From assembly GCA_036936605.1 (NCBI GenBank), contig JAUPFV010000005.1, forward strand, positions 3,089,670 through 3,153,669: a DNA stretch of 64,000 bases. Direction: 5' to 3'. The notes beneath the pieces are model-generated. The model did not search any database, was not told where the DNA came from, and saw only the letters and a list, made by a program, of their open reading frames with translations. The position numbers and the translations under genes are program-made. Source of the DNA: Limnanthes douglasii subsp. nivea. Its lineage: Eukaryota > Streptophyta > Magnoliopsida > Brassicales > Limnanthaceae. Shown piece after piece: positions 1 through 10,411 of this stretch. Every line of letters begins with the position of its first letter. Position 1 is the stretch's first letter.

Positions 1-487
1 TTTCTTTGTTGATAGTAAAGAAACCCACACTCTATCATCCAAAATAAAACATTTTTTGAACCACGTTAAAATTTTGTCTTCTTTTTCTCTTATTTTTTAT
101 TTTATTCTGTGTTTGATCCATTTGTGATATATTACATAGTAATTCATAAAAGTATTAATATTTGAAATTTAAAATGAATAAAATATAGCTTTTGTAAATC
201 AGTTTCATTCCATTTTCAGAACTGCATTATTTTGCATTATAATGTTTCCTAACTAAGATCCCATGTTACAGGGGATATGTTCTTCCTCGACTGTAATCAT
301 AATCAAGACAAGACATGAAAAAGCAAAAACTAATCACTGCTAAGAACAGCGTATAATAAAGAAAGAACTTATCCAGCTTTCAATACCTATATATTTTACT
401 ATGGGTTGGCGACAGCGAAATCAGCTAGTCACATAATAAATTCTTGTCCAATTATTGAAATGTATAGCGACAACACACATTACACTC
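1..487. other. Intergenic, AT-rich; no gene seen
   Basis: No open reading frame, RNA gene or recognisable repeat. Similarity to the second duplicated block begins at about position 488, so this stretch lies outside the duplication. Confidence 0.6.
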
Positions 488-549
488 ATGGAAAGCCATA
501 AATATATTCAAAAAAAATTGAGCACGATTAATGTTGATATAGAAAAACG

Positions 550-1031
550 TTAAACTTTAGATTGAGGAGGGGGCATCGGCTGTCCGGTTTTCATGTCCAT
601 TACTGCTGGTCCATAATTATTGGCGGCAGATCTTCGCTTGAATATGCAAAAGCAGCAACATCCTATGGCTGCGCATAAAGCAACAAAGAAGGTGAGTATG
701 ATGATGGATCCTAGTACTTGAGCTCCAGCGTCGTTGGTACGTCCCGAATTGTTGCTTGTTGTTGTCTCGCAAGATACCCCAATACTTCCAGCTAAATCCA
801 TGCTTTCTTTTGTCTGTTCCATCTGTTGATGGTAAAGATCACTTTGTGTTGGTGTCGGATCACAGACTACTCGACCTGAAACCAAATGAATAAAAACTTA
901 TGTGTACAGCCAAATAATTTGTAACCTGACTAACCAATATATTTGACGATGCAAGTCTTACCACTTGTGATTGCGGATACAAACACTATTGAAGAAAGAG
1001 CTAAAAGAAGCAAAAGAATTTGGTTGGCCAT
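550..1031 (-). CDS. Small single-pass membrane protein, copy 1 (two exons)
   Basis: Exon 1 is 962-1031 and exon 2 is 550-875, joined by an 86-bp GT-AG intron (donor GTAAGA, acceptor TTTCAG) that keeps phase; the product is 131 aa. The first ~20 residues form a hydrophobic signal peptide (MANQILLLLL...). A short lumenal or extracellular part with two cysteines follows, then one membrane segment (about residues 80-100) running into a cysteine cluster (IGCCCFCIF), a basic stop-transfer KRR and a proline-rich tail ending PPPQSKV. This predicts a type I protein with possible palmitoylation beside the membrane. A TATATAA box lies about 50 bp upstream of the ATG. I do not recognise the family and assign no function. 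The intact paralogue at 48805-49278 supports it as a real gene. Confidence 0.75.
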
Positions 1032-1075
1032 AGTGAAGCAATTTAGTAATAGAACAAGTTTAGAGCAATCCAAGG

Positions 1076-1083
1076 AATTATAT
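1076..1083 (-). promoter_or_regulatory. Putative TATA box of small membrane-protein gene
   Basis: On the minus strand TATATAA lies about 50 bp upstream of the ATG at 1031. The same element is kept at the matching place in copy 2 (about 49325). Confidence 0.5.
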
Positions 1084-2123
1084 ATCTGAGGTTCGAAGTT
1101 ACTCGATATTTATAACAAATTTCGTATGTTGTTGTTTTTGAACAGTTCTGTTTTCCTGATTTTTTATTACAACGTGTATGACTGTAACTAGATTTCTGGA
1201 ATGACTTTGGGCTCACATAATCAGTCAACCATTTTATAAAATGTGACTTGTACTTGTTCAAATACAGATCAATGAAAGAAGTTTGTACGATTAAATGTAC
1301 GTGCATCCGCGAACCAAACATAACAATATATGCTGTATAAATGTCACAATAGAATATTAGAAGCCCCTTAAAATGTTGGCATAACACCAAGTCTTGTGGT
1401 AGAACAGTCTAACAAAGACCTCATTTGTATATGTTTTCCCCTAACTCACAATCTACGACGTCCAATAATCCAACTAGACATGAACTGACTGTATTCTTTT
1501 GTTACTAAATATGTATAGGCGGATACTTGGTTTTCTTGATTTATCTAGAAAACATACAAGATTTACGCATTATGTCCTTATAAAATGAAAAATATCATGT
1601 CATAATAAGACGACGAGCTTTCGCGCTTGTATAAGCTGGGCTTTGCTAAATCATGTTACAAAAGTATAACCATTTTCAATTTTTTGTCAAATTTAAAAGT
1701 GTATCAAAATTGTTTTTTTACAGACCGGTTGAAACTTTCTCAGCCAGCAGAAAAGCTTGATCTGGCAGGTGAAAAGGTTTTATGCGACAGTTAGGAAGGG
1801 TTCACCTGACGAGGATCTTTCCGAACAGTTAAGAAGGTCGCAACCGGCGGTTAAACGAATATAAATATAAAATAATAAAAATTTAAATTGTTTATATATT
1901 TTTGGAACTGGTTAATATATTTTTGGTACCAGATTTAACCCCAGCCAATAATTTAAAAACATTAAAATTAGCATTAGATAGTTTATGTTTTGGTTTTGTG
2001 AGTTACAAATATTAATATATAATATATTATTGAATAAGATATATTACCTTAATTGACTTAATATTTGGTTAATCATTAAACATAGTTTTATAAATAAATA
2101 ACTAGTTGATTATAGTTTGGAGT
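1084..2123. other. Upstream region of duplicated gene; no gene
   Basis: AT-rich sequence without convincing coding capacity. It is shared with 49330-50408, so it belongs to the duplicated block. Confidence 0.6.
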
Positions 2124-2532
2124 TAGGGGTGGCAATGTTGGTCCGAACCTGTCCAAATCGGTTTAATCCGGTCGCCTGTCTGGTCCGAACATTTAACAGG
2201 GCGGGTACGGATATATGAATAGTGACACGTAGGCCGGTCGGGTCGGGTATGAATTTTTAATTTGTCCAACCCAAACCGGCCTGCAAATATAAACTATATA
2301 TAAAAAATAAAAAATGTATTAAAAATAATTGTAAATTTGTAAAATATAACTGAAATATATATACTTACTCATTACTAGAAGACTCACATTTATATGTATA
2401 CCAATAATATCCGAATTTGAGTAATTATTATTTTACTTATAGTGTCAATAATATATTTATTAATTATATTATTTTTTCATAAACTAATTCCATAAATTAT
2501 AAATATATTTCTACACATCTTTGAATATATAT

Positions 2533-2537
2533 ACTCT
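2533..2537. repeat. Target site duplication ACTCT (left) of Tat element
   Basis: ACTCT at 2533-2537 is repeated at 13033-13037 directly outside the two LTRs. The unoccupied paralogous site has a single ACTCT at 50783-50787. Confidence 0.95.
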
Positions 2538-3007
2538 TGGTGAGGATAAAAGTAGCCTGAGGGTAGGCTGGTAATTTCAAGTGGAGTTTTAAGGCGGCGT
2601 GAGGGTGTTTCAGGGTGGTGTGAAGGTGTTTCAAGGTGTTTCAAGGTGGAGAGAGAATTGAGCAGCTTGGCAGCAGTAAATTTTTGTTACCCATAGTTAA
2701 TGCTGGTGGTTGGGTATTTATAGTATGTAATTTGGGCCCTTATGGGCTTTCGGGTCAAGTTTAATGGACCCGGGTCATGTTTAAAGACCCATGAGTTTTA
2801 AGCAGATGGGCAGGTAGCTTAGTCAAATAGTGTTTAGGTTTTTTAGTACTTTAGTCATAGTTCGAACTGCTTTGGGCTTGCAGTGTTCGAAGTCACATGC
2901 CCGGTTCAAATGTCCTGTCCGAATTAAGCTCTTGGATCCTGTCCGGTTTACGGAGAGATTTACTTTGGGCTGCCCTTCCGGGGAGCACTTCGAATTCGGA
3001 CTCATCA
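2538..3007 (-). repeat. 3' LTR of Tat element
   Basis: 470 bp. It begins TGATGAGT and ends CTCACCA on the minus strand. It differs from the other LTR by three substitutions, all transversions. Confidence 0.95.
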
Positions 3008-3025
3008 GGAGCCCATTTTTTAGGT
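3008..3025 (-). other. Polypurine tract of Tat element
   Basis: On the minus strand an A-rich and G-rich run (AAAAAATGGGCTCC) directly abuts the 3' LTR, where plus-strand DNA synthesis is primed in this element class. Confidence 0.65.
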
Positions 3026-3337
3026 ATTTGAACAAGTATCCTTGTCAAAGAACTGAAAAACAGTCCGATTCAGGAAGTGGTTCATCAATTCGAAGAGAGT
3101 TGAGGACAGAACCGGACAGACCAAACGTTACGAATTCCAAATTGTTCTTGTCAGAGTTAGTGGGACACGTGTCACTCTCTGGTTGGTTACTTTAGCAGTT
3201 TTTTCACCTTGAAAGTTGCACCACTTTCTCGAACAAGTTACCTCTTTTAAATGCCATAAATGACATCAGCGCCGTCTTTTAATTATTGCCCAACTTTTCG
3301 GATTCTCCTAGGAATCAAACCCGTTTTTCACATTTAC

Positions 3338-3346
3338 TATAAATTC
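3338..3346 (+). promoter_or_regulatory. Putative TATA box for the antisense ORF
   Basis: CTATAAATT on the plus strand about 100 bp before the ATG at 3439, followed by a pyrimidine-rich leader. It suggests the antisense gene has its own promoter outside the LTR. Confidence 0.4.
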
Positions 3347-3438
3347 TTTTCACCTTTTACAGTCTCACTATCTCTTTCACTTTGCCATTTCACCCAAAGC
3401 TTTATCTCTCTAAAACTTCAAAATTTCCTTAGTTGTTT

Positions 3439-6399
3439 ATGTTCACAGCAAGAACAGCACTGATCAAGGGCGGTTGGCTTAACCTCTCAGAATTGGAGAA
3501 GGCTCAAAGAGTTGAAAAAGAAAAAAGACTTGCAGCAGGGCTTCCAGCATCGCCTGTTGAGAAACCAGCCCCTTCAATCGAAGAATCTGACAGAGGTTCA
3601 TCTTCTTCTAAAGGTACAAAACCTAAAAAACTCTTTCAATCAACACTCTCTCCCATAGTATCTGGCTCTTCAGTTCAAGAGTCGATCCCTATTGTTGAAC
3701 CGGGGGTCACTGCCACAAGTGTTAGGAAAAAATCCTCTTTCATTGCTATGGGGTCCGATTCTGACCACTCCCCAGACAAATTAATCATGAAAAGGCCAAG
3801 TAGGTTGGTTAAAGGGCTTTCTTCCAAAAATACTAGCGAATCAGGGTCCGGGGCAACTATTAGGACTCTCCGGGAAAGGCCGGCCGGTCCGGGGGCTAGC
3901 AGTCCTCAACCTCCCAAAGAAACTTCAACCTCAGAAACTCAAATTGAGGTGGTAAGTCGAAAACATTCAGAGAGCCAACAGTCCGGAGGATTAGCTGTGC
4001 CAAGCTTCATCCCTCCCCGGGCTGTTTCTACAGAAGCTCCCCCAACAATAATGGAGGAGAGAATGGAGGACTCTACCGAGGAGGTTAGATTTGAGTCCGA
4101 GTCCTCCGGACAAGCTGAAACTGCTAGAGTTGCTGCCAAGAAAGGCAAAGAAAACTTATATCTGAGGCATCCGGACCTGCCGGAGAGCCTCAAAGGGAGA
4201 GTAGGGCCATGCTTTCACAAGGTGGAGTTCAAGTATCTTTTATCTCTGTTAAAGACCAAGTATGCGTTCATCCATACTAAAGATCTGGGACGACTGCGCA
4301 CTAAGTGGGGGATCCCTGAGAATGTAAAGATTCGAATTTCCATCGATCCAGAGACCCCGATGGATTGCAAAAGAAATGAGATAGTCTTCTTTACGGAGCT
4401 ATTCAGTTGGGGACTTAGGTTCCCACTGGACCCATAAATAGTACGCTATTTTCACTTGGTCAAGCTATGTCCATCACAGCTAAGCCCTAACGGCTGGTAC
4501 ACCTTGATGTCATGTATTATGGCGTCTATGCTATCTGGAATTCCTCTTCCTATGGAAGAGTTTGCAGCTGTGGCTAATTTGTGCAAGCATCATCAGTTCC
4601 CTTTTTATCATTTCAACATGGGGAACGATCTTAAAGCTGTTGATGATCTCCTGGAATCGGAGAGTAAATGGAGGAGCCAGTTCTTGTTTGTCAGTGGCTC
4701 ATGGGAAAATGGCAAGAAAATCAAAACCGGGGAGAATCCTAGCCTTCTTCGAAGTAGATGGAGGAGCGATCGTAAGTTTTTATTTTAAGTTTCTGTTCGA
4801 ACCTCTCTTTCCTTTAAGTTTATACTAATCAGTTTTTCTTTTGTTTTATCAGAGCTGCCAAAAGAGTTCGGGGACTATCTGAAGGCCGGACAGGTCACCA
4901 GTGGCAAAATCAACGCTTGGGCCGCAGAGAACTGGGAGAACCGGTTTCATAAAGCCTTCACTGCTGGGAACTTAGCAAGGTCTCACCTGTGGAACACCAC
5001 GGGTCGAAGAGATCTAACTTGGGAGGAGCTCCCCACACAACCTGATGAAGACATCGTGCTGAGAAGATCTCACGAACTGGATGGGACTCTTTTCCTTCCT
5101 GCCCGGGCCAAAGCCCCAAGTAAGATGAAGGGCAAGAAGAAGAAAGGCAAGAGAGCGGTAGAGGATACTGAGAAAGAGGCCCCAACAGATTCAGAGGTGC
5201 CAGCCCAGGCTCAAGTTGATGCAAACCTTCTACAAGTGGTAGAACAGGAGAGCGAGAAACAAGGAGTGAATCCCCCAAAACCTTCAAGGGCCTCCAAACG
5301 GACTCGTAAGCAAGCAAGTGACAGTGCTGACAGGGAAGTCAAAAAGAAAAAGACTTCCCAAGGAGAAGAGCTCGCTCTCCAGGATCCGGAGCCCACGTTC
5401 CCAACCGATCCGACGTTAGCCGAAGAGATCCCAGGGAATCTTAATGAAGGGATTCCGATGGAATTCCATACCGATGAGATTGAAAGGGAAGAGATTAACA
5501 TGGATGAAGTGGACGTCACCGGTCTAGGTGCTCTAGGTGATTATTTCCTCGGCCTGTCCAGAGATGAGTTCGCAGGGCCATATGTTCCCCCAAGTAGTTC
5601 CAACACAGTGAATTTCAATGGTAGGACTTTTATGGTTTCCAGTGAGATGGACGTTATAGCCCATTCTCTCCTTAGCAACGTGCAGCCAGTACTTACTTTG
5701 GAAAGGCAAGTCCGAAGTCAGGCAAACATCATCAAGGAGCTCACATCTGAGAAGAAGAAGCTGTCCGATGACCTCCAGACTGCTGCCACTAAGATTGATT
5801 TGCTTAAAGAAGCAAATGAACAGCTAAAGAAGAATCAAGATGAAGGCAAGACAAAAGTTGCTTCTTTGGAAGAGATCGTGAAAGACCTCCGGGCTAAGGT
5901 GTCCGGACTGGAGAAGGATCTGACAGCCTCAAGAGGGGAAACTGCAGCAAAGGAGAAGCTTGTTACCAACCTGACCACTGACAAACTTGCTTTAGAGAAT
6001 GCAGTGACTCAGGCTGTTGAAGAAAAAGCTGCTCTGGTGAAGGATCAAGAGGCCATGATCAAGGCCAAGATTAATGCTTATGCCAGGGAGATGATACGGA
6101 GTGAAGAATTAATGGTTGAAAAAGTGAAGTCTTATATGGTCCTCCTGTTTCACGAGAAATTCCCGAAGAGGAGACTATGAGACTTATGGCGTTATGTGGA
6201 TGACGATGATCTCCCATACTGGACCATGGTTGATGAGGGATACTCCGGTGAGTCCTCGTCTGGTGGTGAAGAGGAAAACGGAGAAAGCCCAAGCAAGGAA
6301 GAAATTGACCCCAAGGGTAAGAAAATTGTCGAGGAGAAGAGCGACATCAAAGGCAAGAAAACAGATGAGGGTGAGCCATCTTCAAAGGCTCAACCTTAA
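3439..6399 (+). pseudogene. Antisense additional ORF of Tat element (gypsy-type transposon domain plus coiled coil)
   Basis: Exon 1 is 3439-4771 and exon 2 is 4853-6399, with an 81-bp intron (GTAAGT...CAG) that keeps phase, giving about 960 codons. The N-terminal ~240 codons are Ser/Pro-rich and low complexity. The next part, with FPLDP, VRYFHLVKL and LSPNGW motifs, resembles the Pfam 'putative gypsy type transposon' domain (PF04195) from memory. After a Lys/Glu-rich linker comes a long heptad coiled coil (about 5700-6130) and an acidic, lysine-rich tail. Two in-frame stops break it: TAA at 4435-4437 and TGA at 6178-6180, with homologous-looking coding on both sides. Function is unknown; such ORFs are known from Tat elements such as Grande and Retand. 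Confidence 0.75.
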
Positions 6400-6865
6400 T
6401 TTATAATTTGTTTTGTTTATCTTTTGTTTGAACTAAAGTCCTTGGAAGGTCAAGGCACCTTTTTTGTGATGGTGTCCGTATTATTCGGACAGATTTTTGT
6501 ACTGTGCCCAAACTTACTCAAAAAGTCCTTGGAAGGCCAAGGCAACTTTAAGTTGTTGAATGAATGCTTTTATTTTACTCAACCATCTTCTTCTTTTATT
6601 ACTTGTCTTACTTTAGACAGCTAGAATTTAAGTAGCTTTGAACTATTGTATTGCAAGAGTGTTTAGTTTCTCTGGCTAGAATTTAAGTAGCCCTTAGACC
6701 TTTCAGTCCGGGTAGTATGACAAGCAACAGAATTTTGCAAAAACTTAGAAAATTATTGAACAAGGCATCAAGTTTTATTGAAAGCTCTCCGTGCCACCGA
6801 AGAGGGGAAGGTATGCCCCCAAATATTTACATGGATGTTTAAACAAGTAAATATTTACACAAGTT
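6400..6865. other. Convergent 3' region between antisense ORF and pol
   Basis: No coding region. Two short direct repeats are visible: AGTCCTTGGAAGG-type at about 6438 and 6524, and GCTAGAATTTAAGTAGC at about 6621 and 6674. CCTTGGAAGGCCAAGG is itself an inverted repeat. This could serve as the two 3' untranslated regions. Confidence 0.5.
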
Positions 6866-9800
6866 TTATTCCAAGTACATTCGTAGGTGTTCAATATTCC
6901 AAGGGTGAGTTAAAACCCTGCCATCTTTGTCTTCCAACCAGTATGTCCCATGCTTGATTCTTTCAACCACAGTATATGGACCCTCCCAAGTTGGGGCCAG
7001 CTTTCCGAAGAGCTTTTCCTTGGTATGCAAGAAAACTTTCCTCAATACTTTATCTCCTGGTTGAAAGTCCCTTCTTTTAACTTTAGAAGCAAACCGGCTT
7101 CTCATCAAGCCCTGATAGTGTGCCATTCTAAGATGAGCTTTAACTCGTCTTTCTTCAATCAAATCAAGTTGATTTCTAACTGCCATCTCATTAGCCTGCC
7201 CGGAGAAATTATGAACACGAAAGGAGGGGAGTGTCTTTTCTGTGGGAGCTACTGCATCCATTCCATAGACCAAGGCAAAAGGGGATTCTTGTGTTGCAGG
7301 CCCAGGTGTTGTCCGGTAGGCCCATAAGACTTCTTGTAGATAACTAGGCCACTTTCCAGCAGCTCCTTCTAAGTTTTTCTTTAAGCCGGAGAGAATTGTT
7401 CTATTAGCCACTTCAACTTGCCCATTGGCTTGAGGATGGAAAGGTGAAGAAAAGCAGTGCTGAATACCTCTTGAGGCACAGAAGCTCTCCATCTCTCTAT
7501 TATCAAACTGTGGCCCATTGTCTGTTGTTATTTTCTGAGGGACACCAAATCTGCAACATATGTTGGATAGAATGAACTTTATAACATCTTTTGATGTTGT
7601 CCCTGCCAAGGGGGCTGCTTCTATCCACTTCGAGAAGTAGTCAATGGCTACAATTATGGTTTTACGCCCTCCGGACGCCACAGGGAGAGGCCCAACTAAG
7701 TCCAATCCCCATCGAGCAAAAGGGATGGGCTCAGAAATTGATTCCAAAGGAATGGCTGGTACATGAATTTCATTGCTGTACCTCTGGCATGGGTCACACC
7801 TCCATACCAGCTCCTTAGCATCTTTCATAATTGATGGCCAATAATATCCGGAGAGAAGCACTCTTCTTGTCAAAGCTCTAAATCCACAATGGGCTGATCC
7901 CTCATCATCATGCAATTCAGAGAGAACCATTTGTGACTCATGATCCCCTAAACAGCGTAGGAGAGGTTTGCTATAGGACTTTTTGTACAAGACTTCTCTA
8001 ATCATAATGAAACCACGAGCCCTGTGTTTCAATGTTCTGGCTTGTGATTTATCCAAGGGCACGATGCCATCGGACAGATATTGCATAAGAGGAGACCTCC
8101 AGTCTTGAGGCCGGTTTACTTGTATTTCAAAGACTTCCTCTTTTTCACCTTCATCAAGTTGAATAGAAGGGCTTTCAAGCACATGGATCCATGGGTAGGA
8201 CTCCGTATATGCTATCGTTGCCAATGAGTCTGCTAACTCATTCTCTGCCCGGGGGATGTGCTCATAGACAACAGTTTTAAACTTTGACGCTTCATATTTA
8301 AGGAGGAGCAAGTATTTGATCAATTGCTCCTTTCTGGCCTCTGACAGGCCTAGAGCATGGTGGACAAGCAATTGGGAGTCACTTAGTAGCTTGACCCTTT
8401 TTGCTCCACAGATGTATGCCAATTTTAACCCAGCTATAGCTGCTTCGTATTCGGACTCATTATTAGATGCCCTGAAAGCAAAACAAATAGCTTGGAACAT
8501 GTTGTCCCCATAAGGGGAAGTGAGACATATTCCTGCCCCAGATCCCATGGTACTGGATCCTCCGTCTGTTCGGACAATCCACACTTTTTTGTCTTTTAAA
8601 TCAGCAGGTTGTTCTGAATCCTTATCAGAATGAAACTCAACTAGAAAGTCAGCCACAGCTTGAGCTTTTACTGCTGTCCGGGGAGCTAAGTCTATGTCGA
8701 AGTCTCCCAATTCTACTGACCACTTTGTCATTCTGCTCGAAATGTCTGCTTTTTGAAGGATATTTTTTAAAGGGAAAGACGTTCGGACAACGATAGGATG
8801 AGCCTGAAAGTAAGGCCTCATTTTTCTTGCAGCTATCACCAAAGCTAGTTTTTCAAGTTTCAAGTAACGCCTCTCAGCATCAATCAGGCTTTTGCTGATG
8901 TAGTACACTGGGTGAGGATACCCATCAACCTCCCTTACAAACACAGCACTGATGGCACAACTTGAAACAGCCAGATATACAAAAAGAGTCTCCCCATCAA
9001 CTGGTTTAAACAAGGTCTTGGGAGAGGACAGATGCTTCTTGATTTCATTGAATGCCTCATCATACTGTGGTGTCCATTCAAACCCCTTTGCACCCTTCAA
9101 GGTTTGAAAGAATGGAGCACATCTGTCCGAGGACCTGGAGATGAATCTGTTCAAGGCTACCAACCTTCCCGTTAATCGCTGTACTTCTTTAATGTTTCGA
9201 GGAGGCTCCATTTGGAACAAAGCATTGAGTTGGTCTGGGTCGGGTTGTATTCCATGCTCACTTATGATATACCCTAAGAACTTCCCGGACTGCACTCCGA
9301 ACACACACTTTTCAGGGTTTAATTTTAAATTCACTTTGGCCAAGTTGGCAAAAGTCTCTTGGAGGTCGGACAAGTGCAACTGCTCATCCACGCTTTTCAC
9401 CATCATATCGTCAATGTAAACCTCCATATTTCTTCCAATTTGATCAGCAAATGCCTTATTGACCAACCTTTGATAAGTAGCCCCAGCATTTTTCAAACCA
9501 AAGGGCATCACCTTGTAGCAGTGTAAACCTCTATCAGTGACAAAAGTGGTATGCTCTTGATCTTTTGGATCCACTTGGATCTGATTGTACCCGGAGAATG
9601 TATCCATGAAGGAGAGTAGCTTGTTCCCTGAAGTAGAGTCTACTAACTGATCTATCCGGGGAACCGGATACAAGTCTTTTGGGCAAGCTCGATTGAGGTC
9701 TGTGAAGTCAATGCACATACGCCATTTACCATTCTTCTTTTTTACCAAGACAGGATTGGCAGTCCACAAAGGGTACTGAGATTCTTTAATGTGCCCCATC

Positions 9801-10087
9801 TTTGTGAGTCTGTCAACCTCCTGTACAATGACATCAGCCTTTTCTCTTGAGAAAGCTCTCCTTTTTTGTACCACTGGTGCCACATCCCTCCGGACTGATA
9901 GGTGATGGGAAATCACCTCTGATGGAACTCCAGTAACATCAGCATTGCACCAAGCAAAAACATGCTGATGGTCTTTCAAGAATTTCAACACTCCTTCTTT
10001 CAGTATTGGTGGCATTTTGGACCCTATCTTGACGCTTTTTCCCTCTTCCAAGCAATGTGTTTTAACCTCCTCAATTGGAATCAACAC
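6866..10087 (-). CDS. pol: Tat element pol: reverse transcriptase, RNase H, second RNase H, integrase
   Basis: An uninterrupted 1073-codon frame; the first Met at 10087 is only the first after an upstream stop, since the polyprotein continues from gag-protease. Domains in order: reverse transcriptase about 85-260 with YIDD at 224-227; a first RNase H about 360-445 whose catalytic Asp appears replaced (FVYLAVS); a second RNase H about 500-625 with acidic residues at 508, 546, 570 and 620; integrase with a His-His/Cys-Cys zinc site (H726, H733, C764, C767) and D796, D856, E892 catalytic triad; and a C-terminal chromatin-type region ending at a WNIEHL motif. It would copy RNA to cDNA and integrate it in the nucleus. 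The frame looks intact despite lesions upstream. Confidence 0.93.
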   Translation of the reverse strand: MLIPIEEVKTHCLEEGKSVKIGSKMPPILKEGVLKFLKDHQHVFAWCNADVTGVPSEVISHHLSVRRDVAPVVQKRRAFSREKADVIVQEVDRLTKMGHIKESQYPLWTANPVLVKKKNGKWRMCIDFTDLNRACPKDLYPVPRIDQLVDSTSGNKLLSFMDTFSGYNQIQVDPKDQEHTTFVTDRGLHCYKVMPFGLKNAGATYQRLVNKAFADQIGRNMEVYIDDMMVKSVDEQLHLSDLQETFANLAKVNLKLNPEKCVFGVQSGKFLGYIISEHGIQPDPDQLNALFQMEPPRNIKEVQRLTGRLVALNRFISRSSDRCAPFFQTLKGAKGFEWTPQYDEAFNEIKKHLSSPKTLFKPVDGETLFVYLAVSSCAISAVFVREVDGYPHPVYYISKSLIDAERRYLKLEKLALVIAARKMRPYFQAHPIVVRTSFPLKNILQKADISSRMTKWSVELGDFDIDLAPRTAVKAQAVADFLVEFHSDKDSEQPADLKDKKVWIVRTDGGSSTMGSGAGICLTSPYGDNMFQAICFAFRASNNESEYEAAIAGLKLAYICGAKRVKLLSDSQLLVHHALGLSEARKEQLIKYLLLLKYEASKFKTVVYEHIPRAENELADSLATIAYTESYPWIHVLESPSIQLDEGEKEEVFEIQVNRPQDWRSPLMQYLSDGIVPLDKSQARTLKHRARGFIMIREVLYKKSYSKPLLRCLGDHESQMVLSELHDDEGSAHCGFRALTRRVLLSGYYWPSIMKDAKELVWRCDPCQRYSNEIHVPAIPLESISEPIPFARWGLDLVGPLPVASGGRKTIIVAIDYFSKWIEAAPLAGTTSKDVIKFILSNICCRFGVPQKITTDNGPQFDNREMESFCASRGIQHCFSSPFHPQANGQVEVANRTILSGLKKNLEGAAGKWPSYLQEVLWAYRTTPGPATQESPFALVYGMDAVAPTEKTLPSFRVHNFSGQANEMAVRNQLDLIEERRVKAHLRMAHYQGLMRSRFASKVKRRDFQPGDKVLRKVFLHTKEKLFGKLAPTWEGPYTVVERIKHGTYWLEDKDGRVLTHPWNIEHLRMYLE

Positions 10088-10147
10088 TCCGGGGGTCTCT
10101 CTGGGGCCATCAATTTCACCCTCACCCCCAGAAAAGCCCTCAAACTG

Positions 10148-10411
10148 CTATTGATCGTTGATACGGACTGCCCCCAGCGTTCGTGGAGCTAAGGCAGTGG
10201 CATAGCATTCTCTTGCAACCTTTTGGCTGCTCCGGACGACCCCAACCTGTCCCTGAACAGCATACTTTAGACACTGATGGACTGTCGAAGCCACTGCATG
10301 CATCCTAGAGAGCCAAGACCTCCCTAGAATAGCATTATAACAAGTGGGACAATCCACCACAATGAAGAGTATTCTGACCGTTTTCTTGAAAGGGCCCCTG
10401 CCCAACAACAC
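10148..10411 (-). pseudogene. Tat element protease, C-terminal part, cut off by stop codons on both sides
   Basis: The frame is continuous with the gag-protease ORF upstream and pol downstream but is bounded by in-frame TAA (10412-10414) and TAG (10148-10150). It includes the VVDCPTCYNAILGRSWL stretch that follows the flap of plant Ty3 proteases. Both stops are single C-to-T changes from Gln codons, which fits decay but does not prove it. Confidence 0.8.

Noticed and set aside
2823..3195. ORFs within and beside the left Tat LTR
   Set aside because: They read through LTR sequence, and the same frame in the other LTR is cut elsewhere; not genes.
4562..4828. A frameshift in the Tat antisense ORF near the intron
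   Set aside because: At first the +1 frame (FFEVDGG...) seemed to continue the gene, but splicing 4772-4852 joins the original frame to exon 2 without any shift.
6950..9419. Several plus-strand ORFs of 65-125 codons opposite pol
   Set aside because: They are antisense shadows of the intact 1073-codon pol frame and have no domain-like content.
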